NCBI RefSeq assembly: GCF_963576615.1
Contig: NC_088712.1
Coordinates: 20,133,870-20,197,869 of the forward strand
From: Watersipora subatra
Taxonomy: Eukaryota > Bryozoa > Gymnolaemata > Cheilostomatida > Watersiporidae
Direction: 5' to 3'
Length of the DNA: 64,000 nt
Program-made: the position numbers and the translations under genes
The notes under the pieces: model-generated
The model's input: the letters and a program-made list of their open reading frames with translations, nothing else
The model's database searches: none
Told to the model about the DNA's origin: nothing
Shown: piece after piece, positions 38,480-48,500 of the stretch
Numbering within the stretch: position 1 is the first letter of the stretch
Layout of the letters: the number at the start of each line of letters is the position of its first letter

Positions 38480-38915
38480 GTGCAAATCAGCATCGCCTAG
38501 GACTAAACATAAAGCTACAGTTAAACAAACAGATAAACCAAGCAATATTGGCTTTGGAGCTGCAAAAAACAATATCAAAAACAGTGACACAACTTGGCTA
38601 CAGTCCTACACTCAATGCCATAAGAAATGGAAAAACAGGCAAAGCTACTTTTCACAAACGCTAATCAGGAAAACTACTAAGGTTCTCATATCATAAGAAA
38701 ATGTCTAATGTTCACCTGCTTTCAATTTTTTACCTATTTGACTTCATTGAAAGGCCAATCTCTGGTGCAGAAATGAACATCCTATTTGTAATTGGTAATA
38801 TCCCGCTGTTAGTGAGTAAAGTCATTGCTATAAATGAGTCAAGAAGCAGTACTCGTTTGAGTTCTAACTCAGTCAAAAGTTTAGATTAAAGTGTTTATTA
38901 TGTTAAACATTTGCA

Positions 38916-39040
38916 TGTTAGCGTTATCATCTTAACATACTAAAAAGTACTCTAAAAAATTTGAGCTATAGAAAAACCATTAGAATTGCTATTATTCATG
39001 CCTTTCATTTTAAATAATCCAGATGAAAAAATTTCAGAAT
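38916..39040 (+). repeat. Direct repeat of 38005-38130
   Basis: TGTTAGCGTTATCATCTTAA, then CATACTAAAAAGT, then a GAGCTATAGAAAAA-like and a CAGATGAAAAAATTTCAG string recur with few changes about 910 bp apart. Confidence 0.7.
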
Positions 39041-40130
39041 GCATTAGTCAAGTTTTGTGTAGGGAAGCAAAACGGTTAAGTTTTTAAAGTAAAATAACAA
39101 TTGCACATTTTTATTACTATTAAAAAGTGTAATAAGATGGTGTCATATGACACTTTTCAATTGTTCATTGCACAGTCATGCATATGAAAAACAGAGTTTG
39201 CCGAAATACTTTTCCAAGAATGATAGATGTAATACTGAGACTAATGCCTTTTCCGAACAACAATAGGACTTTCTGCAAATTGAATTATTTATGTCATGAA
39301 GTAAGGTTACAAGACATCTCATACCCATCAGGCTTGAAAATAATTCATCACGAGCAGGAAACAGTCATGTTAAACTAATAATTCTGTCTCCAGTGGCTGG
39401 TATTGTTGAGAGCCCACATAACAAACATTTTGTGTGTTTCCTTCTCTCAAACGTAACCATTACGAGTGACAGCAGTAGGTCACCCTTATCGCTACTAAAT
39501 GTTTCATGACAGGAAGTGCCAAACAACTGGGTTTTAAAAACCTCATTCCTCGTCTGCGCACCTGGGTATTATGGCCTATCACTGCATTGAGTTACCTGAA
39601 ATAACAAATATTGAGTTAAAATATTGACTAGTGATACTGTTTTATCAGTCTAATGACCTTTCTAACGATTACTATTTTATTACTATTACCAGAATATAGC
39701 TGCAGTATAGTATGATTTACAAGATCACTAGGTTTACCAATAACTGTGCGCACAATTATTCTAAAATGTTAGGCAATGGTTGAAAGGGCTGGACAGGTGT
39801 TACAGCGCCGATCCGACGTACCGAAGGTTGGCGGGCTCAAATCTTGTATGAACCTTTTTTCCTCTGGTGGTCGCTTCAAACAGACAAGGAGTCCATTAGT
39901 CAAGCGTTTTGTGAGATATCATAAGTGTAGTAATAAACCTTGAATTATGTGAGCACACACTTTTTCTAGAGCCCATCAATGTTAATAACTAGCATGAAAA
40001 GTAGCATGCAAAGATGCTGAACAGATTATGGTGATTTTGAATCAGGCATGCTGCTATCTTTTTCAAACATCCACTAATGATTTTGCACTGATTAATGGAG
40101 GGATGTAGCTTTTATTATAGTTAGAAGTAT

Positions 40131-40975
40131 TCTACCATTATTATGAATCAACACATATTTTTTATGTTCAGTTGAAATTCGCTAGCTCAAGTCATTCCTA
40201 ATTTAATTTTTTAATACATCAAATAAATCAGCTGGAAAAGTAAATATCTTAAGGAAACTTACAAATGGGATAAAAAAATATAGTTCTAGCGAAGATCTTT
40301 GTCTCTATTAAAATTATTATAACCATCGGAATGACCACTAGGTATGGGCACAGCACTTATTATAGTAACAATTTGCTAAGACATACAATGCTGTGACCTA
40401 ATAGGTTTGACTGAACTTTATCTAATAAGCTAGGCCCTTACTTCTGTCAGATTTTATTAATGTTTGTAATAAAAAAATATAAATATATAAAAACGAAACT
40501 CTAAACAACCAAAACAAGTATGCAATAAACCGGTTTAAATAGCGTACAGCTAACCATATAAATAAAACTGACAGAAAAAAAGAATTGCGAAAATCTCGAC
40601 GCAAATGCTGGGATTCATCCTTTGACTGAAATTGAAGTTAACTTATGTCGAATAATTGGCACTCTGATGGTTCAACGATTAGAAGTAGCACTGTACGGTA
40701 TCAACTTTTCCAAAACTAGTGATGTACTCCTTTGAACAAAACCTACAAAAATGGTCACAATGCCTTAATTAGTCCGGTTTTGTACACTGGTGGCACCAAA
40801 TCAGCTAGGAAACCTAATCAGAATTATCTATCTTTATGGTAAAATTGATACCATTATATATTGCAAAACCCCAACAGAATTTACTATCACTATACAATTA
40901 TTACTTTGCAGGTTGCATGAGAAACGATTGCTTTTAGAGAAAAAATCGTTCCAAAGGTTTACATACGGGTGTGTA
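40131..40975. other. Intergenic, no gene seen
   Basis: AT-rich, ending at an interrupted (TA)n tract (40975-41044) that abuts the next R4-like fragment. Confidence 0.5.
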
Positions 40976-41044
40976 TATATAATAATATATATATATTTAC
41001 ATATATATAATATATATATATATATATATAAATAAATATATATA

Positions 41045-41330
41045 GCATTTTTCAATCTCTTCTCCCTCTTGGAGAAGAGATTGAAAAATGCTGGGATGTA
41101 AGAACAACTGTAATCCCAGTAGTCATTGGGGCACTGGGCGCAATAACACCGGCGCATAAAATGTGGCTTGCCCAAATACCAACAGCAATCAACTCAGGTG
41201 AGTAGCAGAAAAGCGCGCTATTGGGAACAGCTAAGATCTTGAGGCGAGTGCTCAAACTCCCAGGTCTCTGGTAGGAGACCCGAGTTAGAGCAGAAACTAC
41301 CACCCATACGGGTTAACCGGGGTGAGGAAT
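41045..41330 (+). mobile_element. 5'-truncated R4-like copy with inverted 5' end
   Basis: Matches the last ~230 bp of coding and the 3' UTR of the 18.4-21.8 kb element (EEIEKCW, VVIGALGAI, LRRVLKLPGLW). One internal stop replaces the Leu of INSGELQK. The 5' junction is a perfect hairpin with 21-bp arms (41045-41065 and 41071-41091). Only the right arm belongs to the element; the left is an inverted copy. (TA)n lies on both sides (40975-41044, 41336-41380). Confidence 0.85.
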
Positions 41331-41331
41331 C

Positions 41332-41335
<4 letters not shown>

Positions 41336-41380
<45 letters not shown>
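41336..41380. repeat. (TA)n microsatellite
   Basis: A pure TA run directly after the R4-like 3' end, the same arrangement as at 21830. Confidence 0.9.
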
Positions 41381-41383
<3 letters not shown>

Positions 41384-42086
41384 CATATGTATATATGCTC
41401 TTGTCAGAAGGGCTGTTGTCTAGTCAAGTTTGTATTAGTATAGTCAATACGTCTTTAAAGATTTCTGGTAGACAGTTATCAAAGTTATGATATGGGCGCA
41501 ATAGGAAGCGATATTCTTGACTAAAAACCCATTCGAAGAATCTCAAAACGTACCCAGTATTCAAAAATATAGTAATGCTTTTTTCTGTGCCACCCTGTCA
41601 AAAAGTGGATGATGTTGCGTTTTTAGACTGCGTTAACTTCTGCTCGAATCACTCAGTTTGATTGACTATTTGAGCAAAGCGGACTATTCTTGCTTGTAGT
41701 GGTATGTGAGTTTTCAACTAATCTTTTAGTTAGTTTTAGCACCTTAAAGTTGTTAGCAATATAAATTAGATTGTACACAGCCACTAATCATATTCAGATG
41801 TACACAATTTTTAGTAAAATAATTTCAAAAAGTACCAATCGACAAATTATTTTTGAAGATTTCTTACTCAAAGCAAAGCCGCTTAGAGATAATCTTAAAA
41901 CTGCACGCCCGGAACACTAAACCGTAAAAAGGTTGACTTAACAATCACTATGTAGTGCACCAACGGCTTGATTTAAACTTCTGTGCAACTCATCATAGCT
42001 GTCAATTATGAAGCAGTTGAGTTGACTCAATAGATGGGCGGTATGTGTCAACTTGAATGGGTGTGGCTTATTCATGCATCTACATG

Positions 42087-42093
42087 TATATAA
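42087..42093 (+). promoter_or_regulatory. Putative TATA box of FReD gene B
   Basis: TATATAA 58 nt before the ATG pair at 42145/42148, matching the arrangement in FReD A. A start of transcription near 42115 is inferred. Confidence 0.55.
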
Positions 42094-42144
42094 CACAAGT
42101 TTCAGCAATCATTCGGGGCATTCCAGAAATCAGTCTCCTCATTC

Positions 42145-42574
42145 ATGATGATTGCTCTATCAAACGCTGTTTTGCTACTTTTTCTGGCATCAGCTTTTAG
42201 CCAACATCTTGCTGAGCCAGCTAGTCACGGGCAAGACCTGGTCCTTTACCGGAAAAACATCTACGCTGTCCGTCGGATTTTGCAAAATGAGTGTCCTGAT
42301 CTCATTCAACAAAAACACGGAGTTTATGATGACAGTGAACTACCGTTTCACTTGAAGTATGCAAGATTCGTTTATACTGATATGCTTGAAATTCTAACCG
42401 AGTGCCTCACAAATCAAACTAACTTCAATCCGGTGACTGAGCCAATACCTTTGGTAGCAACTCAAAGTTTGGCAATGGACCAAGCTATTACCGAGTCACT
42501 GACAACAGATGGAGATGTGAACACGCGGCCTACAACTACCCAGCCTGTCTCCAGTGACCTGCCAGTTCCTCAAG
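42145..42574 (+). CDS. FReD B exon 1
   Basis: 430 nt, phase 1 at the CAAG|GTAAAC donor. It encodes the leader, the paired-Cys region (NECPDL, 37 residues, TECL) and a longer Thr/Ser/Pro-rich linker than in A. Two ATGs in a row start the frame; the first is used here. Confidence 0.8.
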
Positions 42575-45500
42575 GTAAACAGTTAACAGTCCTAACATAG
42601 AATAGCAGAGTGATTGATATGTTAGTACTACAAAAGTTGAAAAGTATTTTTTAAGGTTTTAGTGACATTATTCTCGCTTTTAAAATTTAATTTACTTCAC
42701 GATTCTAATGGTTGCCCTGTTTCTAAGATGGTTTAATAAAATTCCTAACTCAATGTTTTCCGCTAAAATGTGTAGCATGAAAGAGGTTCAATTTGTGTTT
42801 TGATTGGTTTAATGGCTCTAAATTAAGAGTGCAGCATGTTACAACGTTGGGTGTAAAATCAATTTCTAAAATTTTCATGAATACTCCACTCGTAAATTTT
42901 ACTAAAAGTATTGTTTCATTTGTTGTTCTACAGCAAAATTTTGCTCGTGAGGAAACAAATCTTTCAATTAAATAGGTTGACATTTTGGAAAGCACCATAT
43001 AAAACACTTTGTAAATATGTAACAGGAAATTCATTAAATGAAACTGAAGTGTTGTGTTTATAGACTTGCAGCGATCTAAAAGCTTGATTCATTACAATTG
43101 AGGTACATGATTGTAATGGTTACTAATGCGAACATGTTATTCCGGAAGTTGCTATTATAGACTGTCAGGAGTTGCATAATCGTGGACTCAGCTGCCCGGG
43201 TTGCCCTATTTCTCAGGTTGCGGCTCATAAAAATCTTTACTCAATGTTTTTCACTAAACTCTGTAGCATGAAAGAGGCTTCATTTCTGTTTTGATTGGTT
43301 TAGTAGTGCCAAATTAGGAATGTAGCTTGTTACAACGTTGGGTTGAAATTATTTTTCAAAATCTTCATGGAGACGCCACTCATAAATTTTACTAAAAAGT
43401 TTTATTTCATTTGGTTTCCTACAGCAATATTTTGCTCGTGAGGAAGCAAACTTTTAGATAAATAGGTTGACATTAATTTTAGAAAGCACCATATAAAACA
43501 CTTTATAAAAATGGAATGTGCAAGGAATTAAGTGAAAATGAGCTGTTGTGTTTCTAGATTTCCACCAATCTATAAGCTTGACTCATCACAATTGACATAC
43601 ATAATTGCAATGCTTACTAATACAAACATGTTATTCCGGAATTTGCTATTATAGACTGCCAAGAGCTGTACGATCGTGGTGTCAGGTGCCAAGGAGTATA
43701 CCTAATTAAACCGTTACACGCAGGAGATGAGCCATTTTCAGTTTGGTGTGACTTCATTGATGATCACGGCTGGACTGTGATTCAGAAAAGGGTGAATGGA
43801 TTGGTTAACTTTAACAAAAACTGGACGGACTACCAGGCAGGCTTTGGTGATATTGAAAGAGAGTATTGGTTGGGTAAGCTGAAATATGTTATGTTACTAT
43901 TTTTATCTAGTTTGTGAGGTGGAAATTCAATACTCATTCATATTACTAATGATATTATCAGCTGAATCTCATTTTATTGAATAATTACATGGTTAACTGA
44001 ACTACATTCTTTTAAAATATATTTGGCTAAAGATATACTAACACAAACTTTCAGTTGATTTGATCAGAAATTATTGATGTTTTTTTGGGAATTTTGCGGA
44101 TTTTTTTTTATGTTTGAGGTGGTTGACAGCCAGGATGTTTCAAGATTAAAATTGGCCAGCCTTGTTTGTTGTGAAACCGTTTAGATCAAGCAAAAGCGCA
44201 ATTAGGGCATCTGTAAAAAAAATTGTAATTGCAAAAAAAGTTAACAGAATAGAGACAGACATGTTATGCCGCAACTTGAATTTAGTAGCGAATAACGAAC
44301 GTAAGAACAATAATAACTGTTGATATCAATTTGCATGTATTTTCCTTCTAACCCTTGTAACTTTGATAAGGTTTTGTTGACTAGAATCTTGAAATATCCT
44401 TAGAGGCAGACAACCTCAAACATCACAAACAAATGCAATTTAAAGAGAAACACCAGTAATTTTAAATGAAACCTACTAAAATTTAGTATCAATTTGTTTT
44501 TAATGACATAGAGATGAAGTTGTTAGCAGAAAAAAGCTCTCTATTTATTGTGTGTATTAGGGTGAATCATTTGATAAAATGAGATATTTGTTCATTTGCT
44601 GGAGCTAAAAAATATTGAAATTGAATAGCACTAATAACGCACCTGTTGTGCGAGTGTATGTTTGAATTTGTAGCAATGATGACTACATGACAAATGTTTG
44701 TTATCCTCGCCAAAATTTTGCTTTAGGAATATTTTTTGCCTGATTTTAGGTTTGGATAAAATTCATGCTCTAACCAGGTTGAACAATCAACTTTATATAT
44801 TCCTCAAAGCCGCTAATGGTACTAGCAAGTTTGGAATCTGGTCCAGTTTCTATATAAATGATATTGCGGATGGTTACAGGTTAATGGTAAGTGTTTATGT
44901 TAAAGTTTACAGGTACCGGCTAGTGTGGGAGACATTACAAAGTAATTTTATTTCACATATTTCACACTCGAGAAACCAATACTGTGTTTGGCATTGCACT
45001 TTGCGTAACCTAATTTTGTTACATTACCAAACGGCATTTTATTGCCAAACTGTCTACTCTAAGACGGCAAGGACAAGATAGCAAGATACTCAAAAATCAA
45101 AAACTTAAAACTTCATGTTTCAAGTTTATAAGCTTTAATTCCTAATTTTATCATCAAATTTGTGCCATATTTTTGTCAAAATATTAAGCAATGTAGTTAT
45201 AGTACCTTCTGAAAGATTGAATCTCCACAACAGTTGTGAAGCAGACTTTTTAATACATTTGACACTAATTACTGCTGTTTCTGTTTACTTTTTATCAATA
45301 TAAGTTCTTTAATTGCATTAGTTTGGTTTTTTTGCATTTTAAATGGTTTTAAGCATTGCTAATGTTGTTGAAATTTGCTCTGAGTTGTTTATAAGACATT
45401 CAAAATGTCGCTAACAAAAAACTAATGTTTATTTTTACCTAATGCACTCGGTGCAAGAGTAGCTAAGCAACTTTAATTTGATCACAAAATATTTGTTGGT

Positions 45501-48500
45501 CAACTGGGGTGTTCAAGTACTGTATGCTTAGATTAACTCTTTTTACTACTAAAATCCGTGTAATGCATCTTCACGAAGCCTTTGCATATTGCCAAGAGCC
45601 GTCTGATGCAGCTTTAAAACTCTGACTTCCGTATTTGAATCTCTGCAAAATCTATGGTTGACTGCCTATGCGCATTTATGTAAATGTCCATACAATGAAA
45701 TATTAACTGACTGTTATTATTCGTTGACAACATAACCAACAATCTGTACGACCTTCATGGTACTGACAGTATTGTTCAAATACTTTTCTATAAAATTAGC
45801 TTAAATTCACAAAACAGTTTGAGATTTTTTAGATTCACCTTGAAAACATACGTTTCTTTCTTTCAGACATTTGAACTATTTAGTGGTAGTATGGCTTTCG
45901 TAAGTACCTTTCAAGTTAGAAAACAAAGAGTTACCTATGTTGATGACATTATTGCTGATTAAGATTCAGATTTAGGGGATCACACAGATAATTAAAGTAG
46001 CAGCACTGACTCTGACAGTGGTAAAAGTATTAGTTTTGTAAAAGTAAGGAACATTGTGGAGGATCGTTTTAGCTTTGTAGCAATCAGAGCCGCACATGGC
46101 TTTAGTAGCGTAGCATACACAATGCACGAAGTATAGATACATTTGATTTTTTTGCATAGAATCGTTTGTTAACATGCTGCCAAAATAAAATATTTTAAAA
46201 AATTTCTAGAGATTATGAAATTGAAAAAAAAATTGTATACATATCATGAAGCAAAATTGGCAACTTTTTGGTAAAATGGCAGGTAGTAGGCTAATAGTTA
46301 ATTTGTATATGGATGGCTGTGGAAAGGTTAATAGGTTTCATATAAAATGTTTTTGATTTGGGGTAAGTTAAGTAAGTAGCCTATCTTGACGGCACTTAAT
46401 TGAAAGGCAACAATTATTTGCATACATTGAGCCAACAAAAATGTTTTTACAGTCTTTCCTGAGTGTAGTTTTGCTGTGCAAAAACTTTATTTTTTATTGC
46501 AGTTTTTCCTTAGCCTTGAACACTCGTGTCAGACGCATTATAGCTACTAAAGTTTCTCTAATTTTAGATCTGTAGACTTTAAGTGAGTTTATTCAGTACT
46601 ACTGAGAGTGACTATTATATTTCTATTATCAATAATAAAGCTGTAAACTGTGATAATGTTAACTCTTTCACTACCGTGAGCCGATATATCGGCTTTCGTG
46701 GTAGTTCAAGTACAGATCGTAAGCCGATATATCGGCTTTTCAATATGGTTTCACTTTTCTTTTAATTACAAAGCCTATGCAATAGCTAGACCAATCAAGC
46801 TTTGTCTTCAAAAGAACCACATTGTTGCCAATCAGGTGCAGTTAATATAAAAAACTTTGGCTAAATATTTTCAACAAAATGCGGTGATAAAAGTACCTAC
46901 CGTAAAACAATATATTGGCTTATCCATAGGGTTTCACTTTTCTTTGCTATATGAAACTTACATATTAACTAGACCTGGGGTCAGCAACCTGCAGCTCCAG
47001 AGCCGCAAGCAGCTATTTCATTCTCTCACTGCAGCTCCCTCTGACTTTGAATTTTTTCCTTTTTTAACCATATGCCAAGTAATTCATGAAAATATAGAAG
47101 TTTTATCCCTAGATTTTGTAACATAATTAAAAATGTAATTATGGTGATAAATCAAACATTTTCATTTGTTATGCGTCATTATTGGTTCTATTATTATTAG
47201 TACCTTATCACATGATCGTCACGCGGCTTTAACTTAAAAGTATAGAAAAACTGTACTACCGGATTTGAACGGAGGACCAGATCGCTACGAGATACCTTCT
47301 GATGTTATGTCAACAAAACTACTGACAAACAACAACACTAATGCAGATAGTACACCTTATAACAATTTATGCGCCAATAAAATCGCCAAAAGTATTTTAT
47401 TGTTCTTTGCAAAAGTGTAATTTTGTTTTCCTAGCAGTTAAATCATTATACATGCCACACCTTTGCGTTTTATGGTGCAAACATGGTATAAAAGCATTAA
47501 AAGCTAAACAAAAAAGTTACATGCGGTATTTATTTATTTTTCAATTAAAAATATCAAAAGTGTAATTTTGTTTTTTCAGCAGTTAAATCATTATACATAC
47601 CACACCATTTCGGTTTATGGTGTAAACATTGTATAAAATCATTAAAAGTTAAACAAAAAAGTTACATTTAGTATTTTTTAATTAAAAATATCAAAGGGGG
47701 TTTGTGGCTCCCTTTGCTTTCTTTTTTCTGGAAAACGAGTCCAAATGGCTCTTCTAGTACAAAATGTTGCCGACCCATGAGCTAGACCAACCAAAACTTG
47801 TCTCCAACAAAACAACCTTGTTGCCAATCAAGTTCACCTAGAAGAAATATTTTTAGTTTGACGATTCCATTTCTAGTTCTTTTTCAAAACTGCAAAAACA
47901 GATTGTTTTCTTGGCAAGGAAAAACACACCATGTTAGTTCAACGCCAATAAAACGTTGAATTTTGTAAAAGAGTAGAATTCACGTTGTGCTTATCGTTTA
48001 AGAAATTTTGTTTGAAAAGGATGCATCTTACAGTGAAACGGTATCTGTTTTTATTTTTGGGATAATGCTTAAATACTAGCAGTGTATCGGCTTTTCAAAA
48101 AATTTGTTTCATTAATTTGGGAAGAATATTCATTCGGTAAGATTGTAATGTGGTAGCGAAAGAATTAAGAAAATGTCAGAAATGTTTCCAATCTACGGCG
48201 GTTTCGTGATAGCAAGTATTAACTGTTTGTTTTTTAGTTTTTAAGAGCCTACAATTACATTTCCACATGTTTTGCACCTACAACACAGCAGAGTAAAACA
48301 TGGTGAATCATTTGATACCAAATAACTTTAATGTTTAAGTTTAAATTTAACTGTAAATTTAAGATCAATCAGGATCACATTGAGATTCTGTTTTTCAAGA
48401 TACGATCTAAGGGTGGCTATAACAATAACACGGATGCGCAGTGCTTTAGATTTGCACATTGAGCACTGCTAAAAAAATCAGACATCACTCCAAGTCATAA

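Larger units (their letters stand above)
33975..40130 (+). repeat. Diverged ~1.2-kb repeat units with tRNA-like modules
   Basis: Four landmarks are shared in order. First, a GTGTCATAAG...CTTATGACAC hairpin or its decayed form (34413, 35666, 36848, 39122). Then AATGCACA(G)TCATGCA, and CAGGAAACA..CATGTTAAACTAATAATT. Last, a B-box-like module near 35100, 36350, 37530 and 39800. Spacings are about 1256, 1182 and 2274 bp; the last is enlarged by the 37.9-38.7 kb trace. No open frame is conserved between units, so the array is noncoding. Confidence 0.6.
46663..48164. mobile_element. piggyBac-like non-autonomous element
   Basis: TTAA lies at both boundaries (46659-46662 and 48165-48168), with matching ends CTCTTTCACTACC and the complement of TTCTTTCGCTACC (11 of 13 identical). 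TTAA target duplication is the piggyBac hallmark. There is no transposase. The interior carries two AGCCGATATATCGGCT palindromes, a partial internal duplication and a hAT-like insertion. The element lies in FReD B intron 3. Confidence 0.65.

Noticed and set aside
47241..47290. B-box-like GTTCAAATCCGG on the minus strand inside the hAT-like element
   Set aside because: A-box not convincing; treated as chance similarity.
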